Shown here: positions 1 through 7,829 of the stretch, piece after piece | Position numbering within the stretch: the first letter of the stretch is position 1 | How the letters are laid out: each line of letters opens with the position of its first letter | NCBI GenBank assembly: GCA_029884455.1 | Contig: JAOUHU010000033.1 | Location: forward strand, 1-32,817 | Direction: 5' to 3' | Length of the DNA stretch: 32,817 bases | From: Gammaproteobacteria bacterium | GTDB taxonomy: Bacteria > Pseudomonadota > Gammaproteobacteria > Steroidobacterales > Woeseiaceae | The notes under the pieces: generated by a model | Databases searched by the model: none | Seen by the model: only the letters and a program-made list of their open reading frames with translations | Told to the model about the DNA's origin: nothing | Translations under genes and position numbers: made by a program

Positions 1-2
1 TG

Positions 3-143
3 CTGGCGATCTGCGTGCAGCACGAGATCGACCATCTCGACGGCAAACTGTTTGTCGATTACCTGTCCGAAGCAAAACGTTCCCGAATTCGCAAACGATT
101 GCTGCGTGACCAGCGTCATTCTTCAACGGCCGCGATACTGTGA
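3..143 (+). CDS. def: Peptide deformylase, C-terminal fragment
   Basis: The left edge cuts this gene; only the last 46 codons are present, ending in TGA at 141-143. The fragment contains [16 protein letters not shown], which carries the HExxH-type metal-binding motif (Q-H-E-x-D-H) of peptide deformylase, followed by the usual basic tail. Peptide deformylases remove the N-formyl group from nascent proteins using a bound metal ion, typically iron. The next gene is fmt, which adds that formyl group to initiator tRNA; the def-fmt pairing is one of the most conserved in bacteria and supports the call. The start and the N-terminal motifs lie outside the window. Confidence 0.95.
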   Translation: MAICVQHEIDHLDGKLFVDYLSEAKRSRIRKRLLRDQRHSSTAAIL

Positions 144-166
144 TCCTGGTCGCTGGCTGACATACA

Positions 167-1096
167 ATGTCGGCATCACGAATCATTTTCGCAGGGACGC
201 CGGAGTTTGCGGCGACGTCACTGCGGGCGCTTGTCGTGGCAGGGTACAAACCGGTGGCCGTGCTCACACAACCGGATCGGCCGGCCGGCCGTGGCAAGAA
301 GTTAAGCGCGAGCCCGGTCAAAAACTATGCACTGGCGCAGAATATCGAGGTAATGCAGCCGAGCACGCTGCGTGATGACAGCGTCGTTGCGGAGCTTGCC
401 GCACTGCAGCCAGATCTCCTGATCGTGGTTGCCTACGGGCTGTTATTGCCGCAGTCGGTACTCGATGTGCCCAGGCTCGGTTGCGTCAATGTGCATGCAT
501 CCTTGCTGCCACGCTGGCGTGGCGCTGCGCCGATCCAGGCGGCAATACTTGCCGGCGATACACACACCGGTGTGTCGTTGATGGCGATGACGGCCGGGCT
601 GGATTGCGGCCCGGTTTACGCCAGCCGGCAACTGGCCATCGGCAGCGACGAGACAGCCGGTCAGTTGCACGATCGACTCGCAAGCATGGGTGGCGAAATG
701 CTGACGAGCCATCTGGCCGACCTGCTCGCGGGCAAGCTCCAGGCCGTGCAGCAGGATGAATCCCGGGCAAGCTATGCGCCGAAGGTCACCACGACTGACG
801 CGCAGCTCGATTGGCACCGGCCGGCCGACGAACTCGCGCGTCGGGTGCGTGCCTTTAATCCGGTACCGGGCGCGTACTTCATGCTCGACGATGAACGCAT
901 CAAATGCTGGGCAGCACACAGTGTCGCGGCAACCACGGCGGTGCCTGGCACCATTGTTGCGGCATCGGCGCACGGCGTTGAAGTCGCCTGCGGTTCGGGC
1001 GGACTCAGCATGCAGGCCTTGCAGCGACCGGGCCGGCGCAGCGTGACAGCGGCCGAATTCAGCGCGCAGACGAGCCTGGCCGGTCGACAGTTATGA
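167..1096 (+). CDS. fmt: Methionyl-tRNA formyltransferase
   Basis: 309 residues, the normal length for this family. The protein transfers a formyl group from 10-formyltetrahydrofolate to Met-tRNA(fMet) for translation initiation. The N-terminal Rossmann-like formyltransferase domain (about 1-190) opens with RIIFAGTPEFAA and holds the catalytic triad: N108 and H110 in GCVNVHASLLPRWRGAAPI, and D146 in GLDCGPV. The rest is the smaller C-terminal tRNA-contacting domain. The ATG at 167 gives the canonical N-terminus; no strong ribosome binding site precedes it. It lies 23 bp after def, and its last four bases are the ATGA overlap that starts rsmB, so def, fmt and rsmB are probably one transcript. 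Confidence 0.97.
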   Translation: MSASRIIFAGTPEFAATSLRALVVAGYKPVAVLTQPDRPAGRGKKLSASPVKNYALAQNIEVMQPSTLRDDSVVAELAALQPDLLIVVAYGLLLPQSVLDVPRLGCVNVHASLLPRWRGAAPIQAAILAGDTHTGVSLMAMTAGLDCGPVYASRQLAIGSDETAGQLHDRLASMGGEMLTSHLADLLAGKLQAVQQDESRASYAPKVTTTDAQLDWHRPADELARRVRAFNPVPGAYFMLDDERIKCWAAHSVAATTAVPGTIVAASAHGVEVACGSGGLSMQALQRPGRRSVTAAEFSAQTSLAGRQL

Positions 1097-2421
1097 CCGA
1101 CAACAAGGGCGGTGCGGAGCTGCGCGCAACGGCTGCGCTGGTTGTCGATGCTGTCGTCTCCGCCGGACGTTCACTGGATCGTGCGCTGGCGGAACATGAG
1201 TCGCGATTACCGCAGCGCGATCGCTCTTTGTTGCGGCTGCTTAGCTACGGCACGTTGCGCAATTACTGGTGTCTGCAGGCGTGGATCAAGGCTTTGCTGT
1301 CGCGGCCGCTCAGGCCGCGCGATAGCAGCATCGGCGCCTTGCTCGCGGTCGGCCTTTACCAGTTGAGCGATACCCGCATTCCTGATCACGCGGTAGTCTC
1401 GGAAACTGTGGCGGCGACACGCGTGCTGAACAAGCCGAAACTGGCCGGGCTGGTCAACGCGGTGCTGCGGACTTTCCTGCGCGAAGGCGGGTCGAGCACG
1501 ATGCCGTTGGGTGTGGAAGCGCGGTTTGCTCACCCGCAATGGTTCATCGACGCCGTGCGCAAAGACTGGCCTGACGACTGGCAAGCATTGCTTGCTGCGA
1601 ATAATGATCGTGCACCGATGTGGCTGCGTACGAATCCGCGGCATGGCACTGCGGCCGATTACGTGGCGCGGCTCACCGCCGAAGGTATCGAGTCTGAGTT
1701 ACTGCCTGCGGCGCCGCAGGCGGTGCGCCTGCTTGCACCGCATGACGTCGAAGCGCTGCCCGGATTCGCGGCAGGACATGTGTCGGTGCAGGATGCGGCG
1801 GCGCAGCTTGCTGCTCCGTTCTTGCTGGACGGTGTCGCGGGCCGCGTTCTCGATGCCTGCGCTGCACCCGGGGGCAAGAGCGGGCATCTGAAGGAGATCG
1901 GCGCCGGCCGGATTGAATTGAGTTGCGTGGACGTCGACCAGATGCGACTCGCCGCGGTTGGCGCCAGCCTGGAACGCCTCGGGCTCGATGCAACTTTATT
2001 CTGTGGTGACGCATCGAATCCTGAAAGCTGGTGGGACGGCCAGTTATACGATGGCATTCTGCTCGATGTGCCCTGCTCGGCGAGCGGTGTCATCCGGCGG
2101 CACCCGGACATCAAGCACCTGCGCAGGCCGGGCGATATTGCTTCGCTTGCCAGCCTGCAGTTCGCGATGTTGCTGGCGCTGTGGCCATTGCTGAAGGCCG
2201 GAGGACGGCTGTTGTACGTGACCTGCTCGGTACTCGCGGCCGAGAACGACGAAATTGTCAGGCGCTTTGTAAGCGGCCGCGACGACATCAAGGAAATCAA
2301 TCTGTTGCAAAATAACAACATCCGCGATCTAATGCGACCCAAGGCCACGGGTCAGCAGGTGCTCCCCGGAACGGCCGGGCTCGACGGTTTCTATTTCGCC
2401 TGCCTCGGCAAGGTCCGCTGA
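1093..2421 (+). CDS. rsmB: 16S rRNA (cytosine-967-C5) methyltransferase
   Basis: 442 residues, typical of RsmB (Sun/Fmu), which methylates C967 of 16S rRNA with S-adenosylmethionine. The N-terminal part (about 10-135) is the NusB-like RNA-binding domain. The C-terminal half is the methyltransferase: motif I VLDACAAPGGKSGHL (253-266), motif IV DVPCSASGV with Cys328, and motif VI VTCSV with Cys378. In the m5C methyltransferase family one of these two cysteines attacks the base and the other helps release the product; both are present. The start codon overlaps the fmt stop (ATGA at 1093-1096), implying translational coupling. Confidence 0.97.
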   Translation: MTDNKGGAELRATAALVVDAVVSAGRSLDRALAEHESRLPQRDRSLLRLLSYGTLRNYWCLQAWIKALLSRPLRPRDSSIGALLAVGLYQLSDTRIPDHAVVSETVAATRVLNKPKLAGLVNAVLRTFLREGGSSTMPLGVEARFAHPQWFIDAVRKDWPDDWQALLAANNDRAPMWLRTNPRHGTAADYVARLTAEGIESELLPAAPQAVRLLAPHDVEALPGFAAGHVSVQDAAAQLAAPFLLDGVAGRVLDACAAPGGKSGHLKEIGAGRIELSCVDVDQMRLAAVGASLERLGLDATLFCGDASNPESWWDGQLYDGILLDVPCSASGVIRRHPDIKHLRRPGDIASLASLQFAMLLALWPLLKAGGRLLYVTCSVLAAENDEIVRRFVSGRDDIKEINLLQNNNIRDLMRPKATGQQVLPGTAGLDGFYFACLGKVR

Positions 2422-2429
2422 AAACACCG

Positions 2430-3026
2430 ATGCTGCACACACCCAAAAGTCGATCCGCCAACTGGCTTGCAAGCCTGCTGCTGACGCTTGGCCTGTTTGC
2501 CGGCAACAGCGTGGCCCAGGACGGGATCGAGCGTGCCGGCTATTTCGAGGTTCGCTCCGCCGAGAGTCGGCTGATCGATGGCGTGCACCTGCTCGACGCC
2601 CGCCTGCAGCTGGTGCTGAGCAGCGAGGCGCTGCGCGCGCTGTCGAGCGGAATCACGCTGATGATTGAACTGCAAGTTGAGGTCATTCGCGTCCGACGCT
2701 GGTACCTGGATGACCCGGAGGCCGAGCTTGCGGTGCGCTTCGAGCTCGAATATCGACCACTCGCGCAACGCTACATAGTGCGCAACCTCAATAGCGGAGA
2801 GCAGGACTCTTTTGCGACACTGTATTCGGCCCTGAGTAACCTTGGCCGGTTGCAGGGCCTGCCAATTATCGACGATGCTGTTCTTGAAGCCGATAGCGAC
2901 TATCGAGTAAGGCTGCGGTCGTTACTGCAGACGCGACAGTATTCAGCGCCACTGCGGATGTTGTTCTTCTGGCGAGATCAGTGGCAGCTTCAAAGTGAAT
3001 GGTCCGAATGGACGCTCGAGCGATAA
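2430..3026 (+). CDS. DUF4390 secreted protein
   Basis: 198 residues. Residues 1-29 form a signal peptide: a basic start, a hydrophobic stretch LASLLLTLGLF and a likely cleavage after SVAQ. The mature part is mixed alpha/beta with no catalytic motif that I recognise. The content and position, directly between rsmB and an ntrY-type kinase, match DUF4390, a family commonly found beside this kinase in gammaproteobacteria. The final 28 bp overlap the kinase gene in another reading frame, so the two are translated as a coupled pair. A periplasmic role in sensing with NtrY is a reasonable inference from position, but nothing in the sequence proves it. Confidence 0.8.
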   Translation: MLHTPKSRSANWLASLLLTLGLFAGNSVAQDGIERAGYFEVRSAESRLIDGVHLLDARLQLVLSSEALRALSSGITLMIELQVEVIRVRRWYLDDPEAELAVRFELEYRPLAQRYIVRNLNSGEQDSFATLYSALSNLGRLQGLPIIDDAVLEADSDYRVRLRSLLQTRQYSAPLRMLFFWRDQWQLQSEWSEWTLER

Positions 3027-5230
3027 AGCGCGGCTTTTATACCTTGCTGGCCGCGATCGGCGTCGGCCTGGTGCTGGTTGCAGTATTCCTGCTGAGCCGT
3101 ACCGCGCAAAACTCCGGGGAATTCGACCGCCTGCAGAATGTCATCCTCGCGATTAACATTGCGGGTGTTTTTCTGCTGTTCGTGTTGCTGGTCGGCAACC
3201 TTGCACGCCTGTGGCGCGAAAATCGAACGCACGTACCCGGCGCGCGATTAAAGGCGCGCATGGTGGGTATGTTTGTCAGTCTTGCGGTCATACCACTTTT
3301 GATCGTGTTTTATTTTTCCCTGGAATTTATCAATCGCGGCATCGATTCCTGGTTCAACGTCGAAGTCGCAACCGGAATGGAGAATGCACTGGAGCTAAGC
3401 CAGACGGCACTCTCTATGCAGGTCCGCGGGCATTTGCGTGCGACCGAGCAGATTGCCCAGCACCTGAGTCAGAGCAATGAACAACAACTTGTTTTCGAAC
3501 TCAGCATGCTGCGGCGCGAAAGCGGCGCGAGCGAAATCACGATTTATGGCAGCAACAACAGAATTCTGGCAACGAGCTCAGACAGCTCGCAGGCGGAATT
3601 GCCGAAAGCGCTGCAGGACGAGGTAATACTGCAGTTACAGCAGGACCGGCCGTACGTTTCGCTGGATCCCGAAGACTATGTAGTGCGCATCGCTGTGTTA
3701 TTTCGAATCGCCGGAAGATCAGAGCCGATTGGTGTGCTGCAGGCACATTTTCCGGTGACAGACAGGCTCGCACGAATGGCCGAGAGCGTCGACGTTGCGT
3801 ACCGGGGATATCAGCGCATGCAATTCCTGCGGCAACCGCTCAAGGACAGTCTGTCACTTACACTGACCGTAGTCTTCATGCTCAGTTTGCTGGCGGCTGT
3901 GTACGGCGCGTTCGTGCTGTCGAGACGACTGGTTGCGCCGATCCAGGACCTGGTCGCCGGAACGCGAGCGGTTGCTGAAGGTGATTTCGACACCCGGCTG
4001 CCGACACCGACCCGCGATGAAATCGGATTCCTGATTAATTCTTTCAATGACATGACGCAACGACTGGCGAGTGCGCGCCGTGAGGCGAGCCTGTCGCAGG
4101 CTATGGTGGAAGCGGAGCGTACCAACCTCGAAGTTATCCTGGCGAGGTTGTCGACCGGCGTTGTTGCCCTGGAAACCGACATGCGAATACGTACGGCCAA
4201 CCAGGCTTCCGGCAGCATACTGAATGTCGATCTCGAAAGCCGGACCGGTGAAAACCTGCTTGATGTCGCGCGGGGCGAGCCGTTGCTGGAACAGTTTGTC
4301 GATGTCGCGAGGATGCATCTCGAAGCTGGTGAAACGGAGTGGCGCGAGCAGCTCGTACTGCGTGGCGAAATGGGTCGGCGCATCCTGACCTGCGCGTGCA
4401 CCACCTTACCGGGCGATGAAGACAACGCTGCCGGCTACGTCATTGTGTTTGATGACATTACTGCCTTGTTGCAGGCGCAGCGCGACGCGGCGTGGGGTGA
4501 GGTTGCACGCCGCCTCGCACATGAAATCAAAAATCCCTTAACGCCTATTCAGCTGTCCGCCGAGCGCATGCGCCGCAAATACCTCGGCACGATGAGCGCC
4601 GAAGATGCTCAGATTCTCGATCGCGCGACGCACACCATCGTGCAGCAGGTTGAAGCGATGAAGGAAATGGTCAATGCTTTCAGCGACTACGCGCGCGCAC
4701 CTGACATGGATTTCAGTCTGTTCAGTATCGATAAGCTCGTGCACGAGGTTGTCGACCTGTATCGCGCCCAGGAGAGCGCAGTCGAGATCGTGCTGACTTC
4801 GGACCCGAGCATGCCGATGATCGAGGCCGATGTCGGCAGAGTTCGGCAGATACTGCACAACCTGCTGCGTAACGCGATTGAGGCACTCGAAAATCAGGAC
4901 GATGGCCGCATTGATGTGCACATCAGCGCCGCCGAGATCAACAATGTTGAGGTCGTGCACATCGAGGTGCAGGACAACGGCCCCGGATTTCGCGAGGGGT
5001 CACTTGCGCAGGTTTTCGATCCTTACGTGACCACCAAGCCGAAAGGAACCGGCCTTGGACTTGCAATCGTTAAAAAACTTGTCGAAGAACACGTTGGCAC
5101 CATTCGTGCCTACAACGGCCCCAATGGGGGAGCTGTAATAAGCATCCGGCTGCCGCTCAATGATGTAGCACGCGAGGCAATGATCGCCAGGGCACCAGCG
5201 CGTGCCGACCAAAGGAGGGAAAGAGCATGA
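2999..5230 (+). CDS. ntrY: NtrY-type membrane sensor histidine kinase
   Basis: 743 residues. Three membrane helices lie near the N-terminus (about 13-33, 48-70, 89-110), then a periplasmic sensor region (about 111-283), a fourth helix (about 284-307), a HAMP domain (about 308-360), a PAS-like domain (about 372-490) and the kinase core. The phospho-acceptor is H508 in RRLAHEIKNPLTPIQLS. The ATP-binding boxes follow: N box LLRNAIEAL (622-630), G1 VQDNGPGF (657-664) and G2 KGTGLGLAIVKKL (682-694). Everything needed for activity is present. The ATG at 2999 overlaps the DUF4390 gene; a second in-frame ATG at 3008 is an alternative start. The stop overlaps the ntrX start (ATGA). NtrY kinases in other bacteria respond to nitrogen or redox state; the signal here is unknown. 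Confidence 0.93.
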   Translation: MVRMDARAIKRGFYTLLAAIGVGLVLVAVFLLSRTAQNSGEFDRLQNVILAINIAGVFLLFVLLVGNLARLWRENRTHVPGARLKARMVGMFVSLAVIPLLIVFYFSLEFINRGIDSWFNVEVATGMENALELSQTALSMQVRGHLRATEQIAQHLSQSNEQQLVFELSMLRRESGASEITIYGSNNRILATSSDSSQAELPKALQDEVILQLQQDRPYVSLDPEDYVVRIAVLFRIAGRSEPIGVLQAHFPVTDRLARMAESVDVAYRGYQRMQFLRQPLKDSLSLTLTVVFMLSLLAAVYGAFVLSRRLVAPIQDLVAGTRAVAEGDFDTRLPTPTRDEIGFLINSFNDMTQRLASARREASLSQAMVEAERTNLEVILARLSTGVVALETDMRIRTANQASGSILNVDLESRTGENLLDVARGEPLLEQFVDVARMHLEAGETEWREQLVLRGEMGRRILTCACTTLPGDEDNAAGYVIVFDDITALLQAQRDAAWGEVARRLAHEIKNPLTPIQLSAERMRRKYLGTMSAEDAQILDRATHTIVQQVEAMKEMVNAFSDYARAPDMDFSLFSIDKLVHEVVDLYRAQESAVEIVLTSDPSMPMIEADVGRVRQILHNLLRNAIEALENQDDGRIDVHISAAEINNVEVVHIEVQDNGPGFREGSLAQVFDPYVTTKPKGTGLGLAIVKKLVEEHVGTIRAYNGPNGGAVISIRLPLNDVAREAMIARAPARADQRRERA
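5212..5218 (+). promoter_or_regulatory. Strong ribosome binding site for ntrX
   Basis: AAGGAGG lies inside the end of ntrY, eight bases before the ATG at 5227. It is a near-perfect Shine-Dalgarno sequence, unlike the weak sites before most genes here. It confirms the ntrX start and suggests the regulator is made at a higher rate than its membrane kinase from the same transcript. Confidence 0.8.
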
Positions 5231-6594
5231 GTACTTCTCATGTGCTGGTAGTGGACGATGAGGCCGATATTCGGGCCTTGATTCAGGAAATACTTTCTGA
5301 CGAAGGTTACGTCGTGACGGTTGCGGCCGACGCGGAGGAGGCCCGCGAGGCCCGCGAAGTCGGAGACTTCGACCTGATTCTGCTTGATATCTGGATGCCT
5401 GACACCGATGGCATCACCTTGCTGCGTGAATGGTCCGATGAGGGCGATCTGAACTGCCCGGTGGTCATCATGTCCGGTCATGGTACTGTTGATGCGGCTG
5501 TCGAAGCGACGCGCCTGGGTGCATTCGACTTCGTTGAGAAACCGCTGTCGCTCGCAAAGTTGTTGCGCACGGTCGAGGCGGCGCTCGAGTCGGCGGACAA
5601 GCAGTCGCGATCGGCTTACGCGGCATTGCCATCGCTACTGGCGCCGGTCGGGCGCAGCAAACTGATGCAGGGATTGCGCGAACGGGTGCAACAGTACGCT
5701 CACCACGAGGCGCCGGTCCTGATTACGGGCGAGCCGGGCACCGGGCGCAGCGCTTTCGCGAGGTACCTGCACGCACTGAGTAAACGCGCCGATGGCCCGC
5801 TGATCAGTATCAGTGGCGCATCGCTGACCGACAGCAATGTTGAGGAGCAGCTGCTCGGCAGCGAAACCGATGGAGATATTCATGCCGGCGCTTTCGAACG
5901 CGCGGCCGGTGGCACGCTGATCATTGATGAACTGACCGATCTCAGTGCGGCGGCGCAGAGGATCCTTCTGGCAGTGATTGACGACCAGAGTTTCCGGCGC
6001 GCCGGTGGACGCGGCAGCCAGCGGCTGGATGCGCGCATCGTTGCAACAGCACCAATCAATTTCGAGGCAAATATAGACCGCGGTGAGCTGCGTCGCGACC
6101 TGGTCGCGCACCTCAGTACGTTAACGGTGCGCGTGCCGCCGTTACGTGAGTATTCGGAAGACGTGCCGGAATTGCTGGCACACCATGTCGATAAACTCGT
6201 GGATTCCGAAGGCCTCATGTTTCGCCGCTTCAGCGTCGCGGCGCAGAACAGATTGCGCAACTATCCGTGGCCGGACAACGTGCGCGAGCTAAAGAATCTG
6301 GTGCGCCGTTTGCTGCTGCTCGAGACATCGGGTGACATCAGCCTGGCGGAGGTGGAAAACGATCTCCGCGCGACCGAGCCGGTCAATGAACCACTGGTGA
6401 AGCAGGACTTGCTATCGCTACCGCTGCGCGAGGCGCGCGAGCAGTTCGAGCGCGCCTATCTGCAACAGCAGCTGGTTCTTTGCGATGGCAAGGTTGGCCA
6501 GCTTGCAAAGCGGGTTGGCATGGAGCGTACACACCTGTATCGCAAGTTGCGCTCGCTCGGTGTCGATTTCAAGTCACTTGGCGTCGACGACTAG
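5227..6594 (+). CDS. ntrX: NtrX-type response regulator with degenerate AAA+ domain
   Basis: 455 residues: receiver domain (1-120) with acidic pocket D10/D11, phospho-acceptor D54 in LILLDIWMPD and K105 in FVEKPLS; a central AAA+ domain (about 140-370); and a Fis-type helix-turn-helix (about 400-447, VGQLAKRVGMERTHLYRKL). The receiver and DNA-binding parts look intact. The AAA+ domain does not: Walker A reads GEPGTGRS, so the invariant lysine is R174; the GAFTGA loop that contacts sigma-54 is missing (the stretch reads GSETDGDIHAGAFERAAGG); and the second arginine-finger position in LRRDLVAHLS is H295. Walker B (LIIDE, 231-235) is kept. By family knowledge this protein should not drive sigma-54 open-complex formation; it probably binds DNA and acts on sigma-70 promoters, a role reported for other GAFTGA-lacking members of the NtrC family. 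Confidence 0.92.
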   Translation: MSTSHVLVVDDEADIRALIQEILSDEGYVVTVAADAEEAREAREVGDFDLILLDIWMPDTDGITLLREWSDEGDLNCPVVIMSGHGTVDAAVEATRLGAFDFVEKPLSLAKLLRTVEAALESADKQSRSAYAALPSLLAPVGRSKLMQGLRERVQQYAHHEAPVLITGEPGTGRSAFARYLHALSKRADGPLISISGASLTDSNVEEQLLGSETDGDIHAGAFERAAGGTLIIDELTDLSAAAQRILLAVIDDQSFRRAGGRGSQRLDARIVATAPINFEANIDRGELRRDLVAHLSTLTVRVPPLREYSEDVPELLAHHVDKLVDSEGLMFRRFSVAAQNRLRNYPWPDNVRELKNLVRRLLLLETSGDISLAEVENDLRATEPVNEPLVKQDLLSLPLREAREQFERAYLQQQLVLCDGKVGQLAKRVGMERTHLYRKLRSLGVDFKSLGVDD

Positions 6595-6596
6595 AA

Positions 6597-6666
6597 AGGG
6601 GTCAGAGCCCTTTTTTGCCCATATACGGCATTGACCACATGTGGTCGAAAAAGGGCTCTGACCCCT
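6597..6666. repeat. Dispersed palindromic repeat, copy 1
   Basis: Two 19-base arms form a perfect inverted repeat: AGGGGTCAGAGCCCTTTTT at 6597-6615 and its reverse complement at 6648-6666. The 32-base centre holds a second perfect palindrome, GACCACATGTGGTC (6633-6646). The unit fills the whole gap between the convergent ntrX and capA-like genes, so it can also act as a transcription barrier. A homologous copy in reverse orientation lies at 17968-18038. The layout resembles REP-type or MITE-type elements; no transposase is present in the window. Confidence 0.85.
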
Positions 6667-6668
6667 GT

Positions 6669-7829
6669 TCAGTTTTTTGGCAGCAGGCGGGCGTCCGGTG
6701 TGAACTCGATACCTGGGTCGCCGAAGTCCTCAATGCTCAGGCCCTTGATGAGATTAAAGGCCCGATCCTGCGGGTCGATGCTGGGACCGCCTGGGCGCAG
6801 TTGCACCGTGGATACGATTTCGCCCTCGATGAACCGACCCGTGCCGTCAAGACTTGCAAGCAGGATAGGTGCGATCCCCTTGACGCCATCGACACTGATG
6901 CCGTAGTAGGTCGCAAAGTTGCCCAGGCTGTAGGCGATCAGCCGCTCCTTGTAGAGCTCGATGCCGCGGACTACATGCGGGCCGTGACCAAGTACCAGGT
7001 CCGCGCCCGCATCGACCATGCGCCGTGCGAACAGGGCGACATCGCCGCGCGGTTCACCAAAATATTCTTCCTCGGCAAACGGTACGTGCATCATTGCCGC
7101 ACCCTCGGCGCCGCCGTGAAACGAAACGATGACGATGTCGTGCGCCGCGGAATATCCGGAGACCGTCAGTTCTGCCAGCCCATAGTCGAGCAGCATATTT
7201 GAGTCTTTAGTGACAGCGTAGGCGAGCAACGCGATCTTCAGCCCGTTGGTCTCAAAACTGGCAAACTCACCCTCACGGCCGGAGTGACGAATACCGACGG
7301 CGTCCAGCGCCTGCATCGTGGCGCTGCGACCTTCTTCACCAAAATCGCGTGCATGATTATTGGCGAGGCTGAGCACATCGAAGCCGGCGGCCCGATAATG
7401 TTCTGCGTATCGTGCAGGAGAGCGAAACAGGTAACAGGCGTTCGGGTTGCTGCATTTTTTCACCGGCTCACCGCCGTCGGCGAGTACACCTTCGAGATTG
7501 CCGAAAGCAATGTCGGTGGCTGACAGCGTCGCCGCGACACCCTGCAGGAAGCTTGCGCCATCATCATCGGGCAGATGATTTTGCGGGTAGTCGGTACCCA
7601 GCATCATATCGCCGACGGCGGCGATGCTGATGCGAAGTGCCGTCGCCGGCGTGGCCGCCTCCGGCGGGGCGTCCTCGGTCGCGGCTGGAGCGTCGGTTGC
7701 CGGCGTGGCCGCCTCCGGCGGGGCGACGTCAGTTGCGGCTGGAACATCGGCCGCCTGCATGGCAGCCTGCCACGAGCAGCCACTGCAGAGTAGCAACAGG
7801 CCGGGGAGCAGCAGGCGGTGACTAATCAC
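6669..7829 (-). CDS. CapA-type metallophosphatase-fold lipoprotein
   Basis: 386 residues starting at a GTG (7829-7827). The N-terminus has a hydrophobic stretch ending LLLLCSGC, a weak lipobox with Cys18. Residues 28-63 are two copies of an 18-residue Pro/Ala/Thr-rich linker. The rest is the CapA/PGA_cap domain: IAAVGDMMLGTDYP (D74), FGNLEGVL, SLANNHARDFG (N157, N158, H159), VSFHGGAE (H238) and VLGHGPHVVRG (H282, H285), matching the metal-binding layout of this family. CapA proteins take part in poly-gamma-glutamate synthesis in Bacillus, but no capB or capC partner is present, so the substrate is unknown. It overlaps the SPOR gene by 8 bp and is the last gene of the priA operon. Confidence 0.85.
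   Translation of the reverse strand: MISHRLLLPGLLLLCSGCSWQAAMQAADVPAATDVAPPEAATPATDAPAATEDAPPEAATPATALRISIAAVGDMMLGTDYPQNHLPDDDGASFLQGVAATLSATDIAFGNLEGVLADGGEPVKKCSNPNACYLFRSPARYAEHYRAAGFDVLSLANNHARDFGEEGRSATMQALDAVGIRHSGREGEFASFETNGLKIALLAYAVTKDSNMLLDYGLAELTVSGYSAAHDIVIVSFHGGAEGAAMMHVPFAEEEYFGEPRGDVALFARRMVDAGADLVLGHGPHVVRGIELYKERLIAYSLGNFATYYGISVDGVKGIAPILLASLDGTGRFIEGEIVSTVQLRPGGPSIDPQDRAFNLIKGLSIEDFGDPGIEFTPDARLLPKN
7645..7752. repeat. 54-bp tandem repeat, two copies, inside the CapA-like gene
   Basis: Units 7645-7698 and 7699-7752 begin with the same 26 bases and stay similar to the end. In protein they give two 18-residue units of the type PAATxxAPPEAATPAT, a flexible spacer between the lipid anchor and the enzyme domain. 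The near identity at DNA level points to a recent duplication. Confidence 0.85.

Noticed and set aside
6597..6666. Palindrome considered as a plain rho-independent terminator
   Set aside because: No T run directly follows either arm, and a full-length homologous copy exists elsewhere in reverse orientation, so it is better described as a dispersed repeat that may also stop transcription.
7645..7752. Tandem repeat considered as a CRISPR remnant
   Set aside because: Only two directly abutting units, in frame, coding for a Pro/Ala linker; no spacers and no cas genes.
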